DNA of 64,000 nt from assembly GCF_000953715.1 (NCBI RefSeq), contig NZ_LN824141.1:1800501-1864500 (forward strand), written 5' to 3'. Of this stretch, positions 33,308-41,692 are shown piece by piece. Numbering within the stretch: the stretch's first letter is position 1; each line of letters starts with the position of its first letter. The notes beneath the pieces are model-generated. The model was given only the letters and a program-made list of their open reading frames with translations. It did not search any database and was not told where the DNA came from. Both the position numbers and the translations under genes were made by a program. The stretch is from Defluviitoga tunisiensis. GTDB lineage: Bacteria; Thermotogota; Thermotogae; Petrotogales; Petrotogaceae.

Positions 33308-35637
33308 TGAAACTTAAAGAGTTTTCAATAATTCGATATGGTCCGTTAGAAAACTTGAATAAGATTAAACTTAATGATTTTAACCTAATTTGGGGAAAAA
33401 ACGAATGTGGGAAAACCCTCACAATTGATGGGCTTGTTAAATTGTTATTCAATAAAACCGGAAAAGACTTTGAAAACTTAGAAAGAGTACAAGAAGTACC
33501 AGAAGGGTATGTTGTTTTAGTAGATGAAAAGGGTAATGAATACAAGATACCTGAAAAAGGAGATTTGCCTAAAATATCGGGATTATCAGCCACAGAATGT
33601 AACAACATCTTTATTGTTAGAAACAGTAATTTATCAGTTGCACACGACTTGAGTAAAGAAAGTATGTTCTATGAAAGTATAACTGACAAGTTAACTGGTT
33701 TAGAAACCGAAAGAATTGCTAAAATTAGTGAAAAAATTAAGGAGATAGCAAGATTAACTGATAAGTCTCTTGAATTTCAAGACGTTAAGGACGAAAAATT
33801 AAAAACAAGGATTAATGAAGCAAACAAACTAATAGAAGAGATTGATCAGCTTATACAGGAAGTAAAAGAAAAGGGATTAGACGAGCTTGAAGAAAAAAAA
33901 GTAGAATTAAAAGAACAACTGGAAACAATCGAAGAAGAGATAAAAAAGTTAGAAGCATTAAGAAAACGTGAAAAATATGAAAAAGGCGATGAAGCTCTAA
34001 CTATTCTTAAAAAATTAATGGATGAAATTAAAGAATTAGATGTTTACAACGAAAATGATGCAAAACTTTGGAATGATTTAGAAAAAGAGCTTGATATGTA
34101 TAGCTCTCAAAAACAAAAGAAAGAGAAAGAACTTGAAGTGAAAGTCAAAGAGCTTGAAAAAGCAGATGAAAAATATAAAGAGCTATCTGAAGAGTTTAAA
34201 AGCTATGAAGAAAAAAAGAAAAAGATTGATGAAGAGATAAAGCCTGAGATGAGCCGATTTAATTCTTCTAGGGATGTTAATAAATTAGAAAAGAAAAACA
34301 AAGTTTTTACTGTATCTATGATTATTTCTATCGTTATTTTGGCTATTTCGGTAGTGGGGATTGTTTTTAACAAATCTCTTCTGTTTTATGTATTAACTGC
34401 TGTTTCATCTATAGCAGTAGCAGCTTTTGGGGGATTAAAATATAAAGTTATAAAAGATCAAGACCAAGTAATTAACAAATTTGAAGAGTTTAAAGCTAAA
34501 TTGCAAACCCTTGGACTAATGGCAGACACGCTTGGAGAAATATATGAAAACATTAAAAATTATGAAGTTTGGTATGAAACAAAATTAAAAGAATTTAACC
34601 GAGCATTTTTAGATAAAGAAAAGATAAAATTACAGATCAATGATCTTAAAAATAAAGAAATTGCGGAAATTGAACAACATATAAAAAATATACAAGAAAA
34701 AATCGAAAAACTAAAAGAAAAATCAAAAGAGACTTCCTTAGAATCTTACAATGAAAAACTGAAATTAAAAAATGAGATTAAAAATACTATTGGAAAGCAA
34801 GAAACTATTTTAAAAAGTCATTTTGGTTATGTGGGTAAAAGTTTGGAAGAAGCTATCCCTTACTGGGAAAATGAGATAAAAAAACTTGAAATATACAAAG
34901 ATAACTTTCCTGAAGATAAATTTAGTGAAGATCTATTAACTAACTTAAAATATAATGAGAATAAGTATAAAAATGAGTATGAAGAAGTTCACAATAATAC
35001 GAAACTAATCCAAAAAATGTTTGAAGATATAGAGGGAAGGGTAAATAAAATCTTACTTCCAGATGAACACCTTTTTTGTGAAACTTCTACAGATTTAGAG
35101 GCAATTAAAAAATTGCTTTCTGATTTCGTCAACACACATGAAAACAACAGAAATAATGCTTTAGTGGTTTTATCAATATTTGAAGAACTGGAGAGGGAAG
35201 AAAAAGGAAAGATTTCTAGCCTTTTCGGACAAAACAGTCTAGTAACAAAGTATTTCAAAGAAATAACAGATGGACTTTATGATGAAGTCACATTTGACAG
35301 TAATGAAAATAAGATTAAGGTAAGAAGAAAGGATAAAGTAGTGCTAGATGCCTATCAACTTTCAGGAGGGGCATATGATCAATTATACTTCTCAATTCGT
35401 TTAGCTTTAGGAAGAACTTTATTGAAAGATAGATTTGGATTTTTCATTATGGACGACCCGTTTGTAAAATCAGATTTTGAAAGGTTAAACAGACAAATGA
35501 ACTTATTAAAAAAGATAGCGAATTCTGGCTGGCAAATAATCTATTTTAGCTCAAAAGATGAGATAAAAGATCTTCTCAAAGAAGAAATTGCTAACAAAAC
35601 AATAAACTACGTTGAGCTTTCTCCTCTTTTTTCCTAG
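33307..35637 (+). CDS. SbcC/YhaN-like coiled-coil ATPase with central membrane segments
   Basis: The 776-residue protein starts KLKEFSIIRYGPLENL with Walker A WGKNECGKTLTIDG, as in YhaN. Two coiled-coil stretches (about 165-325 and 390-560) flank two hydrophobic helices at about 333-378 (SMIISIVILAISVVGIVF and SLLFYVLTAVSSIAVAAFGG) where SbcC/Rad50 would have the zinc hook. The C-terminus has the ABC signature YQLSGGAYDQLYFSIRLALG and Walker B FFIMDDPF. The membrane segments suggest that the nuclease complex is held at the inner membrane, as predicted for YhaN. It is coupled to the nuclease gene by a TAATG overlap. The coiled coil is much shorter than in E. coli SbcC. Confidence 0.85.
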   Translation: MKLKEFSIIRYGPLENLNKIKLNDFNLIWGKNECGKTLTIDGLVKLLFNKTGKDFENLERVQEVPEGYVVLVDEKGNEYKIPEKGDLPKISGLSATECNNIFIVRNSNLSVAHDLSKESMFYESITDKLTGLETERIAKISEKIKEIARLTDKSLEFQDVKDEKLKTRINEANKLIEEIDQLIQEVKEKGLDELEEKKVELKEQLETIEEEIKKLEALRKREKYEKGDEALTILKKLMDEIKELDVYNENDAKLWNDLEKELDMYSSQKQKKEKELEVKVKELEKADEKYKELSEEFKSYEEKKKKIDEEIKPEMSRFNSSRDVNKLEKKNKVFTVSMIISIVILAISVVGIVFNKSLLFYVLTAVSSIAVAAFGGLKYKVIKDQDQVINKFEEFKAKLQTLGLMADTLGEIYENIKNYEVWYETKLKEFNRAFLDKEKIKLQINDLKNKEIAEIEQHIKNIQEKIEKLKEKSKETSLESYNEKLKLKNEIKNTIGKQETILKSHFGYVGKSLEEAIPYWENEIKKLEIYKDNFPEDKFSEDLLTNLKYNENKYKNEYEEVHNNTKLIQKMFEDIEGRVNKILLPDEHLFCETSTDLEAIKKLLSDFVNTHENNRNNALVVLSIFEELEREEKGKISSLFGQNSLVTKYFKEITDGLYDEVTFDSNENKIKVRRKDKVVLDAYQLSGGAYDQLYFSIRLALGRTLLKDRFGFFIMDDPFVKSDFERLNRQMNLLKKIANSGWQIIYFSSKDEIKDLLKEEIANKTINYVELSPLFS

Positions 35638-35680
35638 GGTGTAGTAACTTTCTTCAAAATATTTAAAGGGGGAACTAAAT

Positions 35681-37066
35681 ATGGGAAAAGTCTCTAAACC
35701 CGAACCATTCAAGATTAAAATGGTTGAACCTATCAAATTAATTTCAAGACAAGAACGAGAAGAAGCTCTAAAAAGGGCAGGCTACAACGTATTTGCCCTA
35801 CGAGCCGATGAAGTTTATATCGATCTATTAACCGATAGCGGAACAGGCGCAATGAGTGACAATCAATGGGCGGGTATAATGTTGGGAGATGAGTCTTACG
35901 CAGGTAGTAAGAACTATTATAATTTGATAGACACTTGTAAAGAAATCTTTAATTATGAATATTTTATCCCAACTCATCAAGGTAGAGGCGCTGAAAAGGT
36001 TTTATTTCCTTTGTTGATATCTAAACCTGGTCAATATGTACTGAGCAATATGCATTTTGATACAACAAAAGCACATGTTGAATTAGCTAACGCAAGAGCA
36101 GTAGATTTGGTAATACAAGAAGCCTTTGATACCTCTTCTTTTCATCCCTTTAAAGGAAACATTGATATTGAAAAGCTGGAAAAGTTCATTAGAGAAAAAG
36201 GTAGCGAAAATATAGCCTTTATTGTAATAACTGTTACTTGCAACAGTGCAGGCGGGCAGCCTGTTTCGATGCAGAATATTAGAGAAACAAGTCAGTTAGC
36301 AAAAAAATATGGAATTCATGTGTTTTTAGATGCTGCACGTTATGCAGAAAACGCTTATTTTATAAAATATCGAGAAAAAGGTTATGCAGATAAATCAATC
36401 AAAGATATAGTTCAAGAGATGTTTAGTTATGCTGATGGATTTACAATGAGTGCAAAAAAAGACGCCATAGTAAACATGGGAGGATTAATAGGAATAAAAG
36501 ATGATGAAGAACTGTATAATCAAGCTAGGGCTAATTTAGTACCTTTAGAAGGGTTTCCAACATATGGAGGGTTATCTGGAAGAGATATCGAAGCTATGGC
36601 AAGAGGCTTAAAAGAAGGTATAGAATTAGATTATCTTGAGTATAGGATAGGACAGGTTGAATATCTTGGCAACAAATTAAGAGCCGCTGATATTCCTATA
36701 CAATATCCTGTTGGAGGACACGCTGTTTTCGTTGATGCTAAGAAAATGCTCCCACATATTCCATATTACCAGTTTCCTGCTCAGGCACTTGCTAATGCAC
36801 TTTATTTAGAATCGGGAGTTAGAGCAGTAGAAATAGGATCTTTAATGTTGGGAAGAGATCCTGATACTGGCGAGCAATTAGAATCTCCCCTTGAACTATT
36901 AAGGCTAACTATTCCTCGCAGAGTTTATACAAATAACCATATGGACTACGTTGCAGAATCTTTAATTGAGGTAAACAAGATAGCCCATACACTAAAAGGA
37001 CTAGAATTTGTTTATGAACCTAAGATTTTAAGGCATTTTACAGCAAAACTAAAACCTATAGAATAA
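35681..37066 (+). CDS. tnaA: Tryptophanase
   Basis: The 461-residue PLP enzyme belongs to the tryptophanase/tyrosine phenol-lyase family, with the lysine motif [13 protein letters not shown] near residue 257. Residues that separate the two favour tryptophanase: [10 protein letters not shown] (Asp near 126, where tyrosine phenol-lyase has Thr), [15 protein letters not shown] (near 382, rather than the MERG of tyrosine phenol-lyase) and LRHFTAKLK (the C-terminal His near 452). It splits tryptophan into indole, pyruvate and ammonia. AAAGGGGGAA precedes the ATG. The 43-base gap after sbcC leaves no room for a TnaC leader, so E. coli-type regulation is absent. A bidirectional terminator follows. 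Confidence 0.9.
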   Translation: MGKVSKPEPFKIKMVEPIKLISRQEREEALKRAGYNVFALRADEVYIDLLTDSGTGAMSDNQWAGIMLGDESYAGSKNYYNLIDTCKEIFNYEYFIPTHQGRGAEKVLFPLLISKPGQYVLSNMHFDTTKAHVELANARAVDLVIQEAFDTSSFHPFKGNIDIEKLEKFIREKGSENIAFIVITVTCNSAGGQPVSMQNIRETSQLAKKYGIHVFLDAARYAENAYFIKYREKGYADKSIKDIVQEMFSYADGFTMSAKKDAIVNMGGLIGIKDDEELYNQARANLVPLEGFPTYGGLSGRDIEAMARGLKEGIELDYLEYRIGQVEYLGNKLRAADIPIQYPVGGHAVFVDAKKMLPHIPYYQFPAQALANALYLESGVRAVEIGSLMLGRDPDTGEQLESPLELLRLTIPRRVYTNNHMDYVAESLIEVNKIAHTLKGLEFVYEPKILRHFTAKLKPIE

Positions 37067-37074
37067 TAATTCAA

Positions 37075-37101
37075 AAAGCGGTAGAGATCCTCTACCGCTT
37101 T
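37075..37101. terminator. Bidirectional terminator after tnaA
   Basis: AAAGCGGTAGA and TCTACCGCTTT form a perfect 11-bp stem with a 5-base loop between convergent genes. Confidence 0.85.
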
Positions 37102-37124
37102 GTAATTTAATAACTATAATTATT

Positions 37125-37583
37125 CTATTTTACTGGGATCCAATTTGCCCAATCGTTTAACCATTTTGTAAGGTCAAACATTGTTTGATTTGCATCAACA
37201 AGGAACTTCTTCATCTCTTCTGTTAACTTTTCTTTTTTATCTTCTTTTAACCATTCAACAGTTATGATTTTACCGGTTGATCTTTCTCCTGGTTTTGTTG
37301 GAGCAGGAATTGTTCTGCCTTCTTTTAACATTTGTTCGAGCTGTTGATATTTCTGAAGCTCCAACTCAGTTACAAGATTAATCTTTACAGAAACATCAGA
37401 ACCCGACCATAACGTGTCTGCTTTTTTCAAAGTTAATGCGTCTCCAGTAAGTTCAAAACTATCATAAGCTTCTAGTCTATATACTTTAAAAGAACTATCT
37501 GAAACTAAAATGAATTTGTCGGCAAATATAAACGACGTAAGTAGCAACAATGAAATAATTATAAGCGATAACTTTTTTTTCAT
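37125..37583 (-). CDS. Exported protein of unknown function (152 aa)
   Basis: An N-terminal signal peptide is clear (basic MKKK, hydrophobic ISLLLLTSFIFA, cleavage before DKF). The mature part begins with short beta strands (KFILVSDSSFKVYRLEAYDS), then helical charged segments and a tryptophan-rich tail (WLNDWANWIPVK). No cysteines. A short proline stretch (TIPAPTKPGE) lies in the middle. It probably sits in the periplasm or under the toga. It lies downstream of the lipoprotein gene, from which it is separated by a hairpin. I do not recognise a family. Confidence 0.75.
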   Translation of the reverse strand: MKKKLSLIIISLLLLTSFIFADKFILVSDSSFKVYRLEAYDSFELTGDALTLKKADTLWSGSDVSVKINLVTELELQKYQQLEQMLKEGRTIPAPTKPGERSTGKIITVEWLKEDKKEKLTEEMKKFLVDANQTMFDLTKWLNDWANWIPVK

Positions 37584-37615
37584 TATATCCTCTCCCTTCC
37601 TATTTTTGTAAGACT

Positions 37616-37637
37616 AAAAGCTGGGATTTCTCCCAGC
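37616..37637 (-). terminator. Hairpin after the lipoprotein gene
   Basis: GCTGGGA and TCCCAGC (37620-37637) pair around a 4-base loop, with TTTT following on the minus strand. It would end the lipoprotein transcript before the downstream exported-protein gene, perhaps only partly. Confidence 0.6.
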
Positions 37638-37655
37638 CAATTTGTCTATGCTTTT

Positions 37656-38249
37656 TTATTTAATTATTTCGGAAAAATCAATTTCTACTTTGTATCCAGT
37701 TCTCGCTTCTATTATTTTTTCAATTTCATCTTCTCTACCTATTAATGGATTATCCACTTCTAATGAAGCTGCAGGTGCTGGGAAAGTATATCTTACTGCG
37801 AACCAAATACCTTCATCATTTGAAACATCTTCTAAAAAATTTCCAAACATTAGGTCATCTTCGTCCTTAGAAACATCATAAAAAGTGCCGTCCAACTCAT
37901 AATCAAATTCACCTAAACCAAATGGTTGTGCCATATTTAAAATTGTTAACATAACATCAATATTTTCCAACTCAAAAGTAGTTTCTTCTATTGTTTCATC
38001 TGGATCACCATCTTCATTTAATGCTATAGCATCATAACCATTTTTATCATCATTTACAGATATTTTAACATAAAAAAAACTGTCGAATTCCTGATATACC
38101 TCATCACCATCTGGATCCGTATAAGTAGAAATGAGCCAAATACCTTCTGGTTCCTTAGATACTCCACCTAATGGGCCTCCGTCACCTGCGCAACCAAACA
38201 ACAATAAAACAGCTAATCCCAAAACGATAAAAAAGCTTGCCTTTTTCAT
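37656..38249 (-). CDS. Lipoprotein of unknown function (197 aa)
   Basis: The start MKKASFFIVLGLAVLLLFGC is a lipoprotein signal peptide with a lipobox ending in Cys (LLFGC), so the protein should be lipid-anchored at the cell envelope. The mature part is very acidic and beta-rich (EGIWLISTYTDPDGDEVYQE, then DYELDGTFYDVSKDEDDL), with pairs of strands ending in GIW, like a small lipocalin-type or repeated beta domain. No catalytic motif is seen. AAGGAGGG precedes the ATG. Function unknown. Confidence 0.8.
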   Translation of the reverse strand: MKKASFFIVLGLAVLLLFGCAGDGGPLGGVSKEPEGIWLISTYTDPDGDEVYQEFDSFFYVKISVNDDKNGYDAIALNEDGDPDETIEETTFELENIDVMLTILNMAQPFGLGEFDYELDGTFYDVSKDEDDLMFGNFLEDVSNDEGIWFAVRYTFPAPAASLEVDNPLIGREDEIEKIIEARTGYKVEIDFSEIIK

Positions 38250-38335
38250 AATTTTCCCTCCTTGCCTAAGTATTTTTTGCTTACTTTAAAAACTCCAAAA
38301 TTGTTACTTATAATCTTCATTTATTTATACTTTTT

Positions 38336-38655
38336 GGTACTTGTTCTGAAGAAAGGGAAGGGCTTCGCCCTGGTACCCTTTTAAATTCAAAAAGCTTTTT
38401 TACAAAATTTTCATTTATTTATACTTTTTGGTACTTGTTCTGAAGAAAGGGGAGGGCTTCGCCCTGTTACCCTTTTAAATTCAAAAAGCCTTTTTACAAA
38501 ATTTTCATTTATTTATACTTTTTGGTACTTGTACTAAAGGAAGGGCTTCTCCCTGGTACCCTTTTCAATTCAAAAAGCTTTTTTACAAAATTTTCATTTC
38601 TTTATACTTTTTGGTACTTGTACTAAAGGAAGGGCTTCTCCCTGGTACCCTTTTA
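38336..38655. repeat. Tandem array of four GGTAC-type repeats (about 90 bp each)
   Basis: Four copies start with GGTACTTGT at 38336, 38430, 38524 and 38613 (periods 94, 94 and 89). Each contains an AGGGCTTCGCCCT-like hairpin and a CTTTTTA-type end. The last two differ in the same way, which suggests that array growth copied neighbouring units. The remaining 38656-39033 holds only one GAGACG repeat. A related array lies at 51.2 kb. Confidence 0.9.
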
Positions 38656-38968
38656 GATGTTCTAAAAATAAGTTATTTATTATTTAGTTTAAATAGTAAA
38701 AAAGAATCTAAAAGCTAACTTATTGCATTAATAATTATATCATATTGTTAATGAAAAATAAATGAAAAGATCAATGAGTTGATGAACATAGTATATTTTT
38801 AACAAAAGATTTAAAACTAAATGAATATATTAGTGATTATAGATAAAAATTTAATGAATATCAATGTTATAATATTAACAATATAATAAATTAAAAAGGT
38901 AATTTTTCAGAAATTTGATGTATTCCCCTATTATTTTAACAGGAACCATTAAACTGAAAATTAGGTTT

Positions 38969-38994
38969 GAGACGCCCATGTAGGTCGTCTCTAC
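38969..38994. repeat. GAGACG palindromic repeat, single copy
   Basis: A 26-bp element with GAGACG and CGTCTC arms and the core CCCATGTAGGT, 40 bases upstream of the epimerase start. Same family as the copies at 40.1-40.3 and 40.79 kb. Confidence 0.85.
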
Positions 38995-39033
38995 ATTTGA
39001 AAAATTTATCAATAATAAAGGAGGAATTTTTCT

Positions 39034-40008
39034 ATGATTCTTATAACTGGTGGGACGGGACATTTAGGTAATGTACTTGTCAAACAATTTATAAATTTAG
39101 GAGAAAAACCTGTTGTTTACACTCACCCTTCTGACACATGTAAAAGCTTAAACAATGTGGATGTCGAAATTGTTAAAGCTGATATTAGAGACAAAAATGT
39201 TTTAGAAAAATATATAAAAGAATCTGAAGCTGTTTTTCATTTGGCTGCAGTTATTTCAATCTTGCCCTGGAAGAGTAAAGCAATAGAAGACGTTAATGTA
39301 GGTGGAACAAAAAATGTTGCCGATTTGTGCATGAAGTATAATAAAAAGTTGATTTATGTGAGTTCTGTTCATGCGTTTTCTGAAAAAGAAGAGGGTGATG
39401 TTATTGATGAAAAAACCCCTATTTTGCCCGAATTAACTACAGGTGCATACGGAAAATCAAAGGCTAAAGCAGCATTGTTGATAATGAATTACGCAAAAGC
39501 TGGTTTGAACGTTATCACAATATGTCCCACAGGAATTATAGGTCCTTTTGATTATAAACCATCGGAAATGGGAAATATGTTTCTCTCTTATCTCAAAGGC
39601 GAGTTGAATACTATAATAGAAGGTGCCTTCGATTTTGTAGATGTTAGAGATGTGTCTGATGGGATAATTAAGGCATATGAAAAAGGCAATAAAGGAGAAT
39701 TTTATATTTTAGGAAATGAAAATATAGAGGTATTTGAACTAATAAACATGGTTAATACAATAAAAAATAAAGATTTTAAGCCTAAGATTTTAGGAAAAAA
39801 TACTGCGTATTTTGTGTCGATTTTGCTTCTTTTAAAAAATCTTATTTCTAAAGAAAAACTTCTATTAACCCCTTATTCTGTTCATACATTGCAAACAAAC
39901 ACGTTATTTTCACATGAAAAGGCTGCAAGAGAGTTAGGATATAATCCTAGGCCTTTAGAAGAAACTGTAAAAGATACTGTAACCTGGTTGGAAAATAATT
40001 TAATGTAG
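39034..40008 (+). CDS. NAD(P)-dependent extended SDR epimerase/reductase
   Basis: ATG after AAAGGAGG. The 324-residue protein has the Rossmann signature ITGGTGHLGNVLVKQF (TGGxGxxG) and an extended-SDR core: HLAAVISILPW, the catalytic Tyr-Lys in YGKSKAKAA (near 145), IYVSSVHAF and TICPTGIIGPFD. It resembles the dihydroflavonol-4-reductase/cholesterol dehydrogenase-like group, whose natural substrate in bacteria is usually unknown. It stands alone in its transcription unit as far as can be seen, with a GAGACG repeat in its probable leader. Confidence 0.85.
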   Translation: MILITGGTGHLGNVLVKQFINLGEKPVVYTHPSDTCKSLNNVDVEIVKADIRDKNVLEKYIKESEAVFHLAAVISILPWKSKAIEDVNVGGTKNVADLCMKYNKKLIYVSSVHAFSEKEEGDVIDEKTPILPELTTGAYGKSKAKAALLIMNYAKAGLNVITICPTGIIGPFDYKPSEMGNMFLSYLKGELNTIIEGAFDFVDVRDVSDGIIKAYEKGNKGEFYILGNENIEVFELINMVNTIKNKDFKPKILGKNTAYFVSILLLLKNLISKEKLLLTPYSVHTLQTNTLFSHEKAARELGYNPRPLEETVKDTVTWLENNLM

Positions 40009-40094
40009 GTTATTAGTCAATTTTTTTCTTCATGGTATAATTATATGAGTAAATAAGAAAAATTGTAATTGGTTTTACAATATTTCGAATCATT

Positions 40095-40330
40095 GAGACG
40101 CCCGTATAGGTCGTCTCTACAGTTGGTAATAATTGAAATTGTAAAATGCATCTGAGACGCCCGTATAGGTCGTCTCTACAGTTGATAATAATTGAAAATG
40201 TAAAATGTATCTGAGACGCCCGTATAGGTCGTCTCTACAGTTGGTAATAATTGAAATTGTAAAATGCATCTGAGACGCCCGTATAGGTCGTCTCTACGAT
40301 TGATAATAATTGAAAAATGTTGAGGAAGGG
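40095..40330. repeat. Four tandem GAGACG palindromic repeats, period 59 bp
   Basis: The 26-bp element (GAGACG ... CGTCTCTAC, core CCGTATAGG) recurs at 40095, 40154, 40213 and 40272, exactly 59 bases apart. Each is followed by a conserved spacer containing TTGRTAATAATTGAAA and ending near ATGCATCT. The last copy lies 44 bases ahead of the OsmC start. It is not a CRISPR: the intervening sequences are near-identical. Confidence 0.9.
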
Positions 40331-40341
40331 TGATATTTACT

Positions 40342-40758
40342 ATGACAGAATTTTTAGTTAAAAATTTGCATGGAAGCCATTTTTATATGAAAACTCCTTC
40401 TGGACATGATGTCCATATAGATGCTGGTGTAGATAATAATGGTTATGATTCTGCTCCTAGACCTATGGAATACTTAATTGCTGGTTTGGCAGGATGTACA
40501 GGGATGGATGTTGTAAGTATCCTTAAAAAGATGAGGGTTGACTTTGAAGAATTTAATCTGAGAGTTTTAACTGAAAGAAATGAAGATCATCCTAAAAAGT
40601 ACAATAAAATCCATGTTATTTACGAATTTAAAGGTGATAATTTGCCAATAGATAAATTAGAAAGAGCGGCCAAGTTATCCCAAGAAAAATATTGTGGAGC
40701 TATTGCTTCTTTTAGAGGTTCAGTAGATATTACATATGAAGTTAAAATAGTTGATTAG
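40342..40758 (+). CDS. OsmC/YhfA-like peroxiredoxin family protein
   Basis: ATG 40342 lies 11 bases after GAGGAAGGG; GTG at 40330 overlaps that site. The 138-residue protein has the OsmC fold with both redox cysteines: GCTGMDVVSILKKM on the long helix and EKYCGAIASF on the second. The RPMEYLIAGLAGC segment is typical. Members reduce organic hydroperoxides using thiols. Neighbouring Mrp and glutaredoxin genes suggest a general thiol/iron-sulfur setting, though each has its own upstream region. Confidence 0.85.
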   Translation: MTEFLVKNLHGSHFYMKTPSGHDVHIDAGVDNNGYDSAPRPMEYLIAGLAGCTGMDVVSILKKMRVDFEEFNLRVLTERNEDHPKKYNKIHVIYEFKGDNLPIDKLERAAKLSQEKYCGAIASFRGSVDITYEVKIVD

Positions 40759-40786
40759 CATAATGATTAAAATTGAAAATGCATTT

Positions 40787-40812
40787 GAGACGCCCGTGTA
40801 GGTCGTCTCTAC
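40787..40812. repeat. GAGACG palindromic repeat, single copy
   Basis: A 26-bp copy with core CCCGTGTAGGT, 36 bases upstream of the Mrp gene. With those at 38969 and 40272, each of three consecutive genes is preceded by one at almost the same distance. Confidence 0.85.
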
Positions 40813-40848
40813 AAATTTCATTCACACCATCATTTAAGGAGGTTCATA

Positions 40849-41652
40849 ATGTCAAACATTCAAGAAGTAAAGGAAAAAGTAAACAAAAAACTAGAAGATA
40901 TTGAAAACGTTATCCTTGTAATGAGTGGTAAAGGCGGGGTTGGTAAAACAACTGTTGCGGTCAATTTGGCTGTTTCTTTGGCACTTTTAGGAAAAAAAGT
41001 TGGATTATTAGATGTTGATTTACACGGTCCTGATGTGGTAAGAATGCTTGGAGGAGAAGAATATCCTTTAACTCAAGTTGGAGACGAAATAGTTCCGCCA
41101 GAAGTTCATGGAATCAGGGTAATTTCTATATCTCAATTTTTGAATGAAGGAAATGTTGCAGTTATTTGGAGAGGTCCTTTAAAAACCGGTGCAATACTTC
41201 AGTTTATAGGTGATGTTGCTTGGGGAAATTTGGATTATTTGGTTGTAGATGCACCTCCAGGCACAGGAGATGAACCATTAACCGTAATTCAAAATATTTC
41301 TAAGCTTCGTGGGGCATTATTAGTTACTTCTCCATCTGTTGTTTCTCAAGATGATGTTGAAAGAGCTATTGATTTTGTTAAGAAAATGAACGTTGATATT
41401 TTAGGTATTGTTGAGAACATGTCTTACTTTATTTGTCCTAATTGTAAAAGCAAGCATTTTATTTTTGGTGAGGGAGGAGGAAAAAGTCTTTCTGAAAGAT
41501 TTAATTTAGATCTTCTCGCTCAAATTCCTTTAGACTCATCAATTAGAGAAAATATGGATAAAGGCAGACCGGTTGCTTATTTTGGTTTACCAGAAATATC
41601 TGATGCATATATGAACCTAGCGCAAAAACTAATTGAAAAGATAGAGCAATAG
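40849..41652 (+). CDS. Mrp/NBP35 (ApbC) family iron-sulfur carrier ATPase
   Basis: AAGGAGG precedes the ATG. The 267-residue protein has the deviant Walker A MSGKGGVGKTTVAVNLA, the switch LLDVDLHGPD, a DAPPGTGDEP motif and the C-terminal C-x2-C pair in MSYFICPNCKSKH that binds a bridging [4Fe-4S] cluster in a dimer. The family transfers clusters to target enzymes. An N-terminal lead of 20 helical residues precedes the P-loop; there is no DUF59 domain. Catalytic residues all appear intact. Confidence 0.9.
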   Translation: MSNIQEVKEKVNKKLEDIENVILVMSGKGGVGKTTVAVNLAVSLALLGKKVGLLDVDLHGPDVVRMLGGEEYPLTQVGDEIVPPEVHGIRVISISQFLNEGNVAVIWRGPLKTGAILQFIGDVAWGNLDYLVVDAPPGTGDEPLTVIQNISKLRGALLVTSPSVVSQDDVERAIDFVKKMNVDILGIVENMSYFICPNCKSKHFIFGEGGGKSLSERFNLDLLAQIPLDSSIRENMDKGRPVAYFGLPEISDAYMNLAQKLIEKIEQ

Positions 41653-41692
41653 TTTAAGATTATTTATAATTATAATAAGGAGTGAATTTTCG

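Noticed and set aside
35638-35680. TnaC-type leader peptide before tryptophanase
   Set aside because: Only 43 bases separate the genes, with no small frame containing the needed tryptophan.
40095-40330. Regularly spaced 26-bp repeats as a CRISPR array
   Set aside because: The intervals between repeats are almost identical to each other, so they are tandem repeats, not spacers.
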